NCBI GenBank assembly: GCA_964194555.1
Contig: CAXMMT010000068.1
Coordinates: 1-19,584, forward strand
From: SZUA-217 sp964194555
GTDB lineage: Bacteria; Actinomycetota; Acidimicrobiia; Spongiisociales; ZC4RG35
Direction: 5' to 3'
DNA length: 19,584 nucleotides
Shown: positions 6,110 to 14,164 of the stretch, piece by piece
Layout of the letters: the number at the start of each line of letters is the position of its first letter
How positions within the stretch are numbered: the stretch's first letter is position 1
Made by a program: the position numbers and the translations under genes
The notes under the pieces: generated by a model
The model's database searches: none
Told to the model about the DNA's origin: nothing
Seen by the model: the letters and a program-made list of their open reading frames with translations, nothing else

Positions 6110-7564
6110 TCATGACTGCGACGCGATCCAGATTTTGATCAGCTTTGATGCAATGGGTGCTGCCAACGATCCGCCGGTAGCGGACTCACCCGAGGAAGGG
6201 CTGCCTTCGATGAACACAGCCACAGCAATCGTCGGACTTTCGACTGGAGCAAATCCTATGAACCAAGGATTGGAGAAATCGCCATGACCCGTGGCCGTGC
6301 CGGTTTTACCCGCAACCCTCACTCCCGGTACCGCGGCCCGACGACCGGTGCCTTCGGTCACGACGCGCTCCATCATCTGGGCAAGCACCGAGGCCGTTTC
6401 TGGTGCCATGGCGCGTCCCAACCTGGTGACCTCGGTGGTTTCCACTGTCTGACCTTCGGCATCGAAGATACGCTGGACCATGTAGGGATTGGTCACAACC
6501 CCATTGTTCGCTACTGCTGCGGCGACCATCGCCATATGCAACGGCGTGGCACGCACGTCGCGTTCCCCGATTCCACTCTGGGCCAACGCTGCATCGTCAC
6601 CAACCAGATTGTCGGTAGGCCAAATTGCTTGGGGGATCGACCACTCGTAAGCGATTTCGGTGTTGAAGCCGAGAGCCTCGGCCGTGATGGCGATGTCGAT
6701 CGCACCGAGTTGAATCGAGAGGTCGGCAAATACGGTATTGCAGCTGCGAACAAAGGCCTCGAGGAGACTCACAGATACTCCGTCATTGCATCTTTGGCCC
6801 CCGAAGTTCGAGATCGTCGCTGTTGATCCGGGAAGGTCGAATTCGTTGGGGTCGTCAAAGGTTGTTCCTGGTCCCGCCGTCCCGGTGTCGATGGCAGTGG
6901 CAGTTACGACCGTCTTGAAGCTCGATCCTGGGGCGTAGATTTCCAGTGTTCCCCTGTCTATCAATGGCCGGGACTGGTCGATGAGCAGGGTTTCCCATTG
7001 CTGGGCGGCATCGTCCCCCAGAAGCAAGTTCGGGTCGAACGATGGTGTCGAGACGGCTGCCAGGACCGCACCCGTTCGAGGGTCAAGGGCGACAACCGCT
7101 CCTTTGTTGTCGCCAAGAGCCTCGAAGGCCGCCAGCTGAAGCCCGGTGTCGATGGTGATCTCGAGGTTCTCGGGGCGGAGATCCCTTCCCAGAATGACCG
7201 CGACTATGTCACTGATGGTGAGATCCCGTCTCGAGCGCAACTGGGACGAGTACGCCGCTTCGAGAGCACTGTCGCCCACCAGAAAGGAGGAATAGCCGAC
7301 AGCGTGGGCGAATGCCTCGCCCTCCGGGTACTCCCTGATGTAATCGCGACTCCCCGCGTCCTCCACCGATCTGGCGACGATCGTTCCGTCGATAGTGACG
7401 ATCAGACCTCGCTCTTTGCCACGTTCTGTCAACGCCGGACGTGGGTTGAGCGGGTCCGTCTTGAGATCATCAGCACGCACCACCTGAAACCAGGTCACGG
7501 CGAGAAGAAGTGCGCCCATGGCGCCGAACATGCCGATGGCTAGCCGACGAATGGGCCCGTTCAT
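6110..7564 (-). CDS. pbpA: Penicillin-binding protein PbpA (class B transpeptidase)
   Basis: A 484-residue D,D-transpeptidase that cross-links peptidoglycan peptides outside the membrane. A short cytoplasmic end precedes one signal-anchor helix (about 7-28). The dimerisation region follows, then the transpeptidase domain with all three active-site motifs: SSFK (nucleophile Ser214, Lys217), SCN (Ser274-Asn276) and KTGT (420-423). The domain plan and length match actinobacterial PbpA. It overlaps rodA by four bases (ATGA at 7564-7561), so the pair is translationally coupled. This fits a SEDS polymerase and its cognate class B PBP acting as one complex. The start is fixed by that overlap. Cys259 and Cys275 are extracellular and might pair; that is speculative. 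Confidence 0.97.
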   Translation of the reverse strand: MNGPIRRLAIGMFGAMGALLLAVTWFQVVRADDLKTDPLNPRPALTERGKERGLIVTIDGTIVARSVEDAGSRDYIREYPEGEAFAHAVGYSSFLVGDSALEAAYSSQLRSRRDLTISDIVAVILGRDLRPENLEITIDTGLQLAAFEALGDNKGAVVALDPRTGAVLAAVSTPSFDPNLLLGDDAAQQWETLLIDQSRPLIDRGTLEIYAPGSSFKTVVTATAIDTGTAGPGTTFDDPNEFDLPGSTATISNFGGQRCNDGVSVSLLEAFVRSCNTVFADLSIQLGAIDIAITAEALGFNTEIAYEWSIPQAIWPTDNLVGDDAALAQSGIGERDVRATPLHMAMVAAAVANNGVVTNPYMVQRIFDAEGQTVETTEVTRLGRAMAPETASVLAQMMERVVTEGTGRRAAVPGVRVAGKTGTATGHGDFSNPWFIGFAPVESPTIAVAVFIEGSPSSGESATGGSLAAPIASKLIKIWIASQS

Positions 7565-8856
7565 AACGCTTCCTCGTGGCTGATTCGGAGCAGTAGGGCG
7601 ATCAGGATCAGATTGCCGACAAGGGCCGAACCGCCGTAGGACATGAAGGGCAGCGTGATCCCCGTCAATGGGAGGATGCGGAGTATCCCGCCGATTATCA
7701 GAAACACCTGGATCCCGAATATGAATGTCAGACCAGCTGCCAGCAGCTTGCGGAACGTGTCGCGGCTACGGAAGGCGATGCCCAGTCCGACGCTGATGAC
7801 AAGGGCGAACAGTGCGATCACAGCCACGGATCCTGCGAACCCAAGTTCCTCACCCACGGCGGCGAAGATGAAGTCGGTGGACGCATTGGGGATCAGGTCG
7901 GGTCTTCCCAGCCCCGGGCCGGCTCCTGCGAGGCTGCCGGACCCGAGGGCGAAGAGCCCTTGTGCGATCTGGAACCCTTCGTCCTGGTAGTTCTCGAATG
8001 GCGCAATCCATGCAACAACCCGACGCTGCACGTGGTCAAACATCAGAAACGAGGCCACGCCTCCCAACAAGGCCAGCAACCCACCGACAGCCAGATAGCC
8101 GGTGGTGCCGGTGGCGGCGTAGAGAAGCAAGACGAAGCCGGCGAACAGCAGAAGCGATGCACCGAGGTCGCGCTGCCACACGAGGATCACCACGCTGACT
8201 CCCCAGGCCGCCAGCAGTGGTATCAGTTGCCGTGGTTCCGGAAATCGGAGTGGGCCCACCTGGCGGTGTGCCTCGCGCAGAGCACGCTGATGGTCGGCGA
8301 GATATGCGGCAACGAATATCACCAAACCGAGTTTCGCCAACTCCGCAGGCTGAAACTGCATCTGGGTGAAGCCGAGGTCGAGCACCACCCACAGACGTGA
8401 ACCGTTGACCTCCAGGCCCTTCAGGGGAAACACCCAGTCGGACGACAGGTTGGGAATCAACAGTAGAGCGATCGAGATCACGAGAATGAGATTGCGATAG
8501 CGACGGAGCACCGAGGTGCCCGGTTTGGAGAGCAAGGCAAGCACCATCGCCGCCAAACCAGCCCCGATCAACAACCACCATCGTTGCAGTCCGGCTCGAA
8601 CGACGTCCAGTCTGTACACCTCGAGAAACCCGATTGCGGTAAGGGCGACGATCGGCGCCAGGAGCAGGGGGGTGGCACGAGGCGCCCAGGTGCGCACGGC
8701 GACCTGGAGGCCACCGAACGTGATCAGGAACACCAAGAAGGTGAGACTGGTCTGCACGTCGACACTGCCCCCGCGAGCGAAGTTGACGAGAGTCACCCCA
8801 AACGCAGCCAGGAAAGATGCCGCGACTATCAGAGCGGCTTCGGTATTACGGGTCAT
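7561..8856 (-). CDS. rodA: SEDS-family peptidoglycan glycosyltransferase RodA/FtsW
   Basis: A 431-residue polytopic membrane protein of the SEDS family with at least ten hydrophobic helices. Signatures include STDFIFAAVGEELGFAG and the C-terminal PLTGITLPFMSYGGSALVG, both conserved in RodA/FtsW. It polymerises lipid II into glycan strands, working with the coupled PbpA. The family name alone does not separate elongation (RodA) from septation (FtsW). The locus order with pbpA, pstP and fhaB matches actinobacterial rodA. It starts 20 bases after pstP and overlaps pbpA by four bases. The ATG at 8856 has only a weak GAG upstream. Confidence 0.95.
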   Translation of the reverse strand: MTRNTEAALIVAASFLAAFGVTLVNFARGGSVDVQTSLTFLVFLITFGGLQVAVRTWAPRATPLLLAPIVALTAIGFLEVYRLDVVRAGLQRWWLLIGAGLAAMVLALLSKPGTSVLRRYRNLILVISIALLLIPNLSSDWVFPLKGLEVNGSRLWVVLDLGFTQMQFQPAELAKLGLVIFVAAYLADHQRALREAHRQVGPLRFPEPRQLIPLLAAWGVSVVILVWQRDLGASLLLFAGFVLLLYAATGTTGYLAVGGLLALLGGVASFLMFDHVQRRVVAWIAPFENYQDEGFQIAQGLFALGSGSLAGAGPGLGRPDLIPNASTDFIFAAVGEELGFAGSVAVIALFALVISVGLGIAFRSRDTFRKLLAAGLTFIFGIQVFLIIGGILRILPLTGITLPFMSYGGSALVGNLILIALLLRISHEEAL

Positions 8857-8876
8857 TTCTCAGCGGGCACATACAC

Positions 8877-9584
8877 TCAGCCAAGGGCGTCGATGACGAT
8901 CACTGTGACGTTGTCGACTCCACCGGCCTCGTTGGCCGTCTCGACCAGTTTCCAGACCACATCATCGACAGTGCCCCCGTCCATCGCCGCTGCAATTGCG
9001 CCGTCGTCAACCATCTCGTTCAGTCCGTCCGAACACAGCAGGATCCTGTCCTCGGGCTCGAGCGTGATTTCGATCTCGTCGATGTTGACAAATCGGCTGA
9101 GCCCGAGGGTTCTCGTCAGCATGTGACGCTGGGGATGAGATGCAGCTTCATCTGCGGAGATCTCGCCGAGGGCCACGTACTCGGCGGCGACGGTGTGATC
9201 CTCGGTCACTTGGCGGAGTTCGCCGGTCCGGTACATGTAGGCACGACTGTCACCCACGTGCGCAAAGGTCGCGGTGCCATCCTCGCCCAGCGAGACCAGG
9301 GTCATGGTCGTCCCCATGCCTTCGAGATCTGGTTCTCTAGCAACCTCTTCCCTTATCGCCCTATTGCCAGCTGCTACCCGGTCACTCGGCAAAAGATCGT
9401 TCGACGCGGCCGCGTTCACGGCGAGTCGCGAGGCCACCTCTCCAGCAACATGACCCCCCATGCCATCGGCAACTACGAGAGTCGTCGGCCCGTGAGACTC
9501 GCCGGAGGTATCGGGATACAGGGAGTCTTCGTTGTTCTCCCTGACCATCCCCTTGTGGGTCGCCGTCGCCCAGAGGTATCTCAT
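8877..9584 (-). CDS. pstP: PP2C-family serine/threonine phosphatase PstP (short form)
   Basis: A 235-residue PPM-family phosphatase with the metal-binding motifs RENNEDS (Asp20), DGMGGH (Asp40-Gly41), GDSRAY near 111-116, CSDGLNEM (Asp186) and DNVTVIV (Asp224). It reverses PknB phosphorylation of kinase and substrates. Mycobacterial PstP has a transmembrane helix and an extracellular domain. This one ends straight after the catalytic domain and is predicted cytosolic. The start ATG overlaps the fhaB stop (ATGA at 9584-9581), with GGAGG four to five bases upstream inside fhaB, so coupling is strong. The rodA start follows after 20 bases. Confidence 0.95.
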   Translation of the reverse strand: MRYLWATATHKGMVRENNEDSLYPDTSGESHGPTTLVVADGMGGHVAGEVASRLAVNAAASNDLLPSDRVAAGNRAIREEVAREPDLEGMGTTMTLVSLGEDGTATFAHVGDSRAYMYRTGELRQVTEDHTVAAEYVALGEISADEAASHPQRHMLTRTLGLSRFVNIDEIEITLEPEDRILLCSDGLNEMVDDGAIAAAMDGGTVDDVVWKLVETANEAGGVDNVTVIVIDALG

Positions 9585-9991
9585 CGAACCTCCATGACGG
9601 TTCTGCCCACCTGAATGTTGTCACCGCGCCGGAGTTCGGTCGGAGCGGTGACACGACGACCATTCACGTAGGTCCCGTTCGTGCTACCCAAGTCGTGGAG
9701 CATCATCGCATTCTCCTGAACCACCAACCGCATGTGGAAATCGGAAGCGTAGGGGTCGTCGATGACTAGGTCGGCCTCGTCGGATCTGCCGAGCACGGTC
9801 ACGTCGGTGACTTCGACTTCGATGCCCTTCTGGCTTTCGGATCGGACAAAGAGGATCTTTCTCCCCTCACGACGTCGGCGACGCACCGAGATTCCCAGGT
9901 GCGATCCGATCGCCCTGGCCACCTGCCAAACAAACAGATAGACCAGCCCGAGAAAGATGATCCGCAGAAGGGTGAGGATTACGTCAGGCAT
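9581..9991 (-). CDS. fhaB: FHA-domain membrane protein FhaB (FipA-like)
   Basis: A 136-residue protein with one N-terminal transmembrane helix (about 4-24), a basic linker (RRRRREGRK) and a C-terminal FHA domain: GRS at 68-70, SDFH at 83-86 and STNGTYVNG at 103-111. FHA domains bind phosphothreonine. FhaB/FipA in mycobacteria is a PknB-pathway substrate that joins the division machinery. The canonical SRxH strand is SDFH here, so an acidic residue replaces the phosphate-contacting arginine, which may alter or weaken phosphopeptide binding. It overlaps both neighbours: TGATG with fhaA and ATGA with pstP. Confidence 0.93.
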   Translation of the reverse strand: MPDVILTLLRIIFLGLVYLFVWQVARAIGSHLGISVRRRRREGRKILFVRSESQKGIEVEVTDVTVLGRSDEADLVIDDPYASDFHMRLVVQENAMMLHDLGSTNGTYVNGRRVTAPTELRRGDNIQVGRTVMEVR

Positions 9992-10641
9992 CAGATTTCC
10001 AGGAAACGGTACCGGCGATCGCCGAATCCGATGACGGAGCCTGGATGAATATCAACACCCTCCTGTCCGATTAGCTGGCCGTCGACGTAGGTTCCGTTGG
10101 ACGAATAGAGGTCCTTGATCGATATCGCCCCGCCCTCCCGCCAGATCAAGGCATGTTGTCTGCTCACATTGTCCCCGGTTACAACCACATCGCATTCGGG
10201 AGCTCGCCCTACCACGGAGCGATTGCTGCCCACGTCCAGAGTTTCTCCTTCAGAGACAAGACGCGCCCAGGCAACGGTTTGACCCGGTACTACTTCAACG
10301 TCACAGACAACATTACCGGGGGAGACGGAGTCGGACGCCTTGATCGAAACGGTTATCGGACCTTCGAGTCGGAGGCCTTGCTCGGCGGTGTATCGGGTCA
10401 TCTCAATGGCAAGGGTCTTCTCTAGATCCCGCGGATCGGTGCTGAGGTCGCGCAGGTGCACCATGATCGTGTAAGCATTGGCCGTGGCAGGCCCCGTCTC
10501 ATGCTCAAAGCGTGCCAAATCAGCTTCCCGGGCCAGCTTTCCGGCAATTTCGCTCGGATGAAGTCGGCCCGAGAACACCCGCCCGGCCACTCCTTCGAGG
10601 AGTTTTTCCAACCGTCTCTCCAGTCCTCTCACAACACTCAT
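9991..10641 (-). CDS. fhaA: FhaA: DUF3662 plus FHA domain protein
   Basis: A 216-residue cytoplasmic protein and first gene of the operon. Residues 1-115 match the FhaA N-terminal domain (DUF3662), starting MSVVRGLERRLEKLLEGVAGR. Residues about 125-215 are an FHA domain with intact phosphothreonine-binding residues: GR at 145-146, SRQH at 160-163 and SNGTYVDG at 181-188. In mycobacteria FhaA binds phosphorylated MurJ (MviN) and so regulates peptidoglycan precursor export. This copy is much shorter than the mycobacterial protein of over 500 residues because the long Pro/Gly-rich linker is missing. TAGGCT on the minus strand ends 8 bases before the ATG and no Shine-Dalgarno is visible. Confidence 0.95.
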   Translation of the reverse strand: MSVVRGLERRLEKLLEGVAGRVFSGRLHPSEIAGKLAREADLARFEHETGPATANAYTIMVHLRDLSTDPRDLEKTLAIEMTRYTAEQGLRLEGPITVSIKASDSVSPGNVVCDVEVVPGQTVAWARLVSEGETLDVGSNRSVVGRAPECDVVVTGDNVSRQHALIWREGGAISIKDLYSSNGTYVDGQLIGQEGVDIHPGSVIGFGDRRYRFLEI

Positions 10642-10649
10642 GACGGCGG

Positions 10650-10655
10650 AGCCTA
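10650..10655 (-). promoter_or_regulatory. Candidate -10 box of the fhaA-pknB operon
   Basis: TAGGCT (minus strand) fits TANNNT and ends 8 bases before the fhaA ATG. It would start a transcript at or just before the start codon. No -35 consensus is evident. The tRNA-Leu promoter must lie in the same 95-bp divergent gap. Confidence 0.35.
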
Positions 10656-10736
10656 AGTGGCGGCTGTTTGAAGGGCTGTTTCCTCGTGCGAACTACCGGA
10701 GGAGGGGGCCCAGCATTACGATTTGGTTTCTACTCA

Positions 10737-10820
<84 letters not shown>

Positions 10821-10822
10821 CG

Positions 10823-11815
10823 GTGATACTTGATCCACCCCCCCGCCGGCGAGCAGTGGCGCGCTATTTCCTGCTCATTGTCGTGGGTGTCGCTGTCATA
10901 GTTGGCCTGATCGTCTCGGCCTCCGGTGATGAGACCCGTGCCGAGCTTGATTATCTCGAGGAGATGCAGAGCCAGGCCGTCGAGATATCCAAGGGTGGCG
11001 ACGCCCTCCGTGATGTCGTTTCCCGTCTTCAGCGCATCGACAGAACCGAGTTCGTGACGGTCATAGACGGAATCATGGAGGATCTGGCTGTAGGCCTGGC
11101 GTTCGTGGAGAACCCTCCTCCCACTCCTTCGTTGACCCCGGTTCGCTCGATGTACCGCCAGGCTTTGCGGACCTGGGGGGACGGGGTGGAGCGGTACGGT
11201 GCGTCGGTTCTCGAAGCGGCGGACAACCCTGAGAGTCTTCTGGTTGTCGACACCATGGCCGACTCGTTGGCCGAGCTGAGGGCCGGCGACACCTCATATG
11301 CCGATCTCGTGGTGGAGATGCGCCGAATCGATATTCCCAACCCGCTGACCCCGATGCCTGCCGTGATGCTGATGCCGGCGGAGGGCAGCCTGGTGAGTCT
11401 CTCGGTTTCGTACATCGACTCCGCCCGATCCCCGAACAGCGGGTTGGCACTTCGCCCCGGACTCGCGGTGAGCCAGATCGTCTCCGATCCCGAGTGGCAA
11501 GTAGACCCATCCGACCAGGTTGTGATTCCGATCACCGACAGCATCGTGTTTTCGGTTGTTGTGACCAATGTCGGCAACGTGGCTAGCGGAGTTGAAGCGC
11601 TCGTGCTGACACTCACCGGTGGACCCGAGCAGATACGCCAACAATCTGAGGTGGCAGCGCTTCAGCCAAATCAGCAGGTGACGATCATCTTCGACGCGCT
11701 GGAGGTCGAACCGGGAGGCATATACGAGGTTGCAGCCATCCTCGCCATCACCGGCGACGACTCCAACGCCGACGACAACGAGATTCGGGTCCAGTTCATC
11801 GTCAACGAAGGCTGA
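10823..11815 (+). CDS. Membrane-anchored extracellular protein with CARDB-like domain
   Basis: A 330-residue protein of unknown function. A short basic N-terminus precedes one hydrophobic helix (about 14-33) and no cleavage motif is obvious, so it is probably anchored with its bulk outside. Residues about 38-175 are mostly helical and acidic. Residues about 245-327 resemble a CARDB/NEW3-type beta sandwich: VVVTNVGNVASG, then a polar stretch closing with GDDSNADDNE and a short hydrophobic strand. Such domains mediate adhesion or protein contacts on the cell surface. The GTG at 10823 lies only 2 bases after tRNA-Leu; a second in-frame GTG at 10856 (residue 12) would still keep the whole helix. 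Expression may come by read-through from the tRNA promoter. No partner gene is recognised. Confidence 0.8.
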   Translation: MILDPPPRRRAVARYFLLIVVGVAVIVGLIVSASGDETRAELDYLEEMQSQAVEISKGGDALRDVVSRLQRIDRTEFVTVIDGIMEDLAVGLAFVENPPPTPSLTPVRSMYRQALRTWGDGVERYGASVLEAADNPESLLVVDTMADSLAELRAGDTSYADLVVEMRRIDIPNPLTPMPAVMLMPAEGSLVSLSVSYIDSARSPNSGLALRPGLAVSQIVSDPEWQVDPSDQVVIPITDSIVFSVVVTNVGNVASGVEALVLTLTGGPEQIRQQSEVAALQPNQQVTIIFDALEVEPGGIYEVAAILAITGDDSNADDNEIRVQFIVNEG

Positions 11816-11854
11816 TACCGATTCACACCGTGTGCCTCTTGGGGGCGGTCTCAA

Positions 11855-11866
11855 CCTGTGCACAGG
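11855..11866. repeat. 12-bp palindrome upstream of serS
   Basis: CCTGTGCACAGG is a perfect palindrome 64 bases before the serS start in a 115-bp spacer. It could be an operator or half of a weak hairpin. No T-box or other riboswitch consensus was seen in this leader. Confidence 0.3.
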
Positions 11867-11914
11867 CTTCCGATCTCTTGCGTAAACAGAATGCCGAAAA
11901 ACGTGACTCATCGT

Positions 11915-11920
11915 TAGCAT
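11915..11920 (+). promoter_or_regulatory. serS: Candidate -10 box of serS
   Basis: TAGCAT fits TANNNT and ends 10 bases before the serS ATG, where no Shine-Dalgarno sequence is seen. A leaderless or near-leaderless transcript is inferred. Confidence 0.35.
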
Positions 11921-11930
11921 CCGCTGCCCG

Positions 11931-13178
11931 ATGATCGACCCGAAACTCCTCCGCGACGATCCTGAGCTCATCGTCGAATCGCTGCGGCGCCGGGGGTCCG
12001 ACCTCGATCTCGAAGCCTTGATCGAGCTGGACGCCTCTCATCGTGCTGCGCTTCGGGAGTCCGAAGAGCTGAGGGCGTCTCAGAACGAGGCAGGCAAGAA
12101 GATTGCCTCGCTCGATGGCGACGCCAAGCAGGTTGCCATCGAAGAGGTCTCCGGTCTGGCGGCGGCCCAGAAGGATGCGGCTGGGCGAGCCGACGGTCTG
12201 GCGGCAGCCTTCAGGACAGCTTTTCTAGAAGTTCCCAATCTGGTCGACCCCACCGCCGCCGACGGCTTCACTGAAGAGGACGGTGTCGAGATCAAGCGGA
12301 TCGGCGATGCCGCCACCGAAGGAGCCGACCATGCTTCGCTCGGAGAGGCGCTCGACATCATCGATACCGCTCGCGCTTCCAAAGTCTCGGGGAGTCGCTT
12401 CGGCTACTTGAAGGGCAAGGGTGCGCTTCTCGAGCTCTCGCTGGTCCGCTGGGCCATGGACAATCTTTCCGAGGCCGGGTTCACCCCGATGATTCCTCCC
12501 GTCCTCGTTCGTGAGCACGCTCTCGAAGGCACCGGATTCTTCCCTGAGGCCCGCGAACAGGTCTACGACATCCCCAAAGACGAACTTTTCCTGGTGGGAA
12601 CTTCGGAGGTGTCGATGGCGGCGTACCACGGTGACGAGATCCTCGACGGGGATGACCTTCCGATCCGATACGCAGGGTTTTCCACCTGTTTCAGGAGAGA
12701 GGCGGGAACATATGGGAAGGACACAGCCGGCATCTTCAGGGTTCATCAGTTCGACAAGGTGGAGATGTTTGTCTTCATCGAGCCTGAAGAGTCCGTTGCG
12801 GAACATGACCGGTTGCTCGAAGTCGAGGAGTCGCTGGTGCGCCAACTCGAGGTTCCGTATCGCGTCGTCAACGTCGCCGCCGGCGACTTGGGAGCGTCGG
12901 CTGCCAAGAAGTACGACATCGAGGCCTGGTTTCCGGGAGAGCAGAACTACAGAGAGATCACTTCGTGCTCGAACACGACGGATTTTCAGGCCAGGCGACT
13001 CAAGATTCGAGCCAGAGGTGAGAAGGGAAACCGGATTGTCCACACGCTGAACGGCACCGCGTGTGCCGTGGGTCGAACGATCCTCGCGATTCTGGAGAAT
13101 CACCAGCAGCCTGATGGTTCGGTGGTGATTCCAGAGGCGCTCCGTCCCTACACCGGGTTCGACAACATCGAACCGTGA
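11931..13178 (+). CDS. serS: Seryl-tRNA synthetase
   Basis: A 415-residue class II aminoacyl-tRNA synthetase, the usual SerRS length. It activates serine with ATP and charges tRNA-Ser in the cytoplasm. The N-terminal MIDPKLLRDDPE and the helical arm (about 28-100) form the coiled coil that grips the long variable arm of tRNA-Ser. The serine-binding TSE is at 234-236. Motif 2 (FSTCFRREAGTYGKDTAGIFRVHQF, about 250-284) and motif 3 (NGTACAVGRTILAILE, 384-399) are intact. Its four substrate tRNAs lie in tandem at 15830-16509. The last codons overlap the GTG of the downstream methyltransferase by four bases. The start is fixed by the conserved N-terminus. Confidence 0.98.
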   Translation: MIDPKLLRDDPELIVESLRRRGSDLDLEALIELDASHRAALRESEELRASQNEAGKKIASLDGDAKQVAIEEVSGLAAAQKDAAGRADGLAAAFRTAFLEVPNLVDPTAADGFTEEDGVEIKRIGDAATEGADHASLGEALDIIDTARASKVSGSRFGYLKGKGALLELSLVRWAMDNLSEAGFTPMIPPVLVREHALEGTGFFPEAREQVYDIPKDELFLVGTSEVSMAAYHGDEILDGDDLPIRYAGFSTCFRREAGTYGKDTAGIFRVHQFDKVEMFVFIEPEESVAEHDRLLEVEESLVRQLEVPYRVVNVAAGDLGASAAKKYDIEAWFPGEQNYREITSCSNTTDFQARRLKIRARGEKGNRIVHTLNGTACAVGRTILAILENHQQPDGSVVIPEALRPYTGFDNIEP

Positions 13179-13807
13179 GCGAGGTTTCCGATCCGATCTT
13201 TGCCAAGATCGCCGCACAGTACGACCGAATAAACCGGATCCTTTCGCTCGGCCAGGAAAGGAAGTGGAGGGCCTTCGGTATTCGTCAACTCGGTCAGGGG
13301 TCGGTGCTCGACCTTGGATGTGGCACCGGTGATACCGATTTCGAGGGTCGCACGGTTATCGGAATCGATCCGGTCATCGAGATGCTCGAGCTCAGCCCGG
13401 TGTCGGCCCGCGTTGTCGGTGTCGGGGAGCTGCTGCCGTTCGCCGACGACAGCTTGGACGGCATTTTCAGCGGCTACGTCTTTCGAAACCTGACCTCGAT
13501 CGATCACACCCTGGACGAGATGTACCGGGTTCTGAAGCCGGGAGCCGCGGCAGTGGTGATCGATCTGAGCCGTCCTCTCAACCCGATCCTGCGTTTCATC
13601 CACCGCACGGGAACCGCCATCGTGCTACCCCTGGTTGGTCTGGTCTTTGCTGGTGCCCCCAAGGAGTATTGGTACCTCCACAAGAGTCTCGACGCCTTGC
13701 CGCCCCCCGAGAGGCTGTTCGCCGGTCGTAAGCTCGAGTTTGAGATGGATTGGCGCAACGGAGTCTTCGGCTTCGTCTATGGCGCGAGGTTGCGAAAACC
13801 AGTGTGA
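13175..13807 (+). CDS. UbiE/MenG-family SAM-dependent methyltransferase
   Basis: A 210-residue class I methyltransferase. Signatures of the UbiE/COQ5 (demethylmenaquinone methyltransferase) family are present: YDRINRILSLGQERKWR at 16-32, the SAM-binding DLGCGTGD at 46-53, VFRNL at 102-106 and YRVLKPG at 117-123. It is shorter than the usual 230-250 residues, mainly because the segment between the SAM loop and the acidic strand (IGIDP) is compressed. C-methylation of demethylmenaquinone is the best guess, but no other menaquinone gene is adjacent and a paralogous role is possible. It begins with GTG overlapping the serS stop (GTGA), so translation is coupled to serS. Confidence 0.85.
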   Translation: MSEVSDPIFAKIAAQYDRINRILSLGQERKWRAFGIRQLGQGSVLDLGCGTGDTDFEGRTVIGIDPVIEMLELSPVSARVVGVGELLPFADDSLDGIFSGYVFRNLTSIDHTLDEMYRVLKPGAAAVVIDLSRPLNPILRFIHRTGTAIVLPLVGLVFAGAPKEYWYLHKSLDALPPPERLFAGRKLEFEMDWRNGVFGFVYGARLRKPV

Positions 13808-13864
13808 TCGTGACCCCGTCGTCGAGATACGGTGCACACCGTTGACACCGGCCGCCGGCTCAAA

Positions 13865-13957
13865 CCAGGTGACCCTGCGGCACCCGGAACGATCCGCTTA
13901 GGGCTGCTTCCTTCCGGACCTGACCCGATTCGTGGTGCTCCGCCGCGCAGGACCCAG
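13865..13957 (-). ncRNA. ffs: Signal recognition particle RNA (small bacterial SRP RNA)
   Basis: The minus strand contains the almost invariant SRP domain IV core GGTCAGGTCCGGAAGGAAGC (13924-13905), which forms the GGAA-tetraloop hairpin that binds Ffh. Flanking arms pair as expected: CCTG-CGCGGC with GCCG-CAGG, then CTGGGT with ACCTGG. The ends are set by that outer stem and may be a few bases longer in the transcript. This is the 4.5S-type form without the Alu domain. It lies alone between the methyltransferase and the MFS gene. I could not assign its promoter. Confidence 0.95.
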
Positions 13958-14164
13958 CTGTCAACACCGCGTGTCCGGCATCCGGGCGATACGCCCCGGC
14001 GTGTCGTGCCCCTCGGACGGGGGATTCGGTCCCGCATGAAGAGGGTTTCGGGTTCAGGGCACCCCTAGCGCCCCACCTACACGATCATCCGGAAGGCTAC
14101 CGACGCCTTGCGGCTAGGGCGAGGTGAGAAAGGAATCCGGTCGGTGTTACCTTGACGAGTTCGC
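13958..14164. other. Spacer between ffs and the MFS gene
   Basis: It holds no credible coding frame. It contains short GC-rich inverted repeats, for example near 13982-13999 (CCGGGCG against CGCCCCGG) and a CCCC-N6-GGGG near 14010-14023. The ffs promoter must lie here on the minus strand, and the MFS promoter on the plus strand; TACCTT at 14148-14153, 11 bases before the MFS ATG, is a candidate -10 box. Confidence 0.4.

Noticed and set aside
11816..11930. Serine-responsive T-box leader before serS
   Set aside because: No T-box sequence, antiterminator or specifier loop fits in the 115 bases, and the likely promoter is only 10 bases from the ATG.
12225..13217. 330-residue minus-strand frame antisense to serS
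   Set aside because: It is fully antisense to a gene with all class II synthetase motifs; long antisense frames are expected in GC-rich coding DNA.
13960..13965. TTGACA as the -35 box of ffs
   Set aside because: It lies only 3 bases before the folded 5' end of the SRP RNA, far too close for a -35 element.
13958..14164. RNase P RNA, tmRNA or cobalamin riboswitch in the spacer after ffs
   Set aside because: A phrase resembling GGAATCCGGT caught attention, but the conserved RNase P core (GAGGAAAGTCC), tmRNA ends and the B12 box are all absent.
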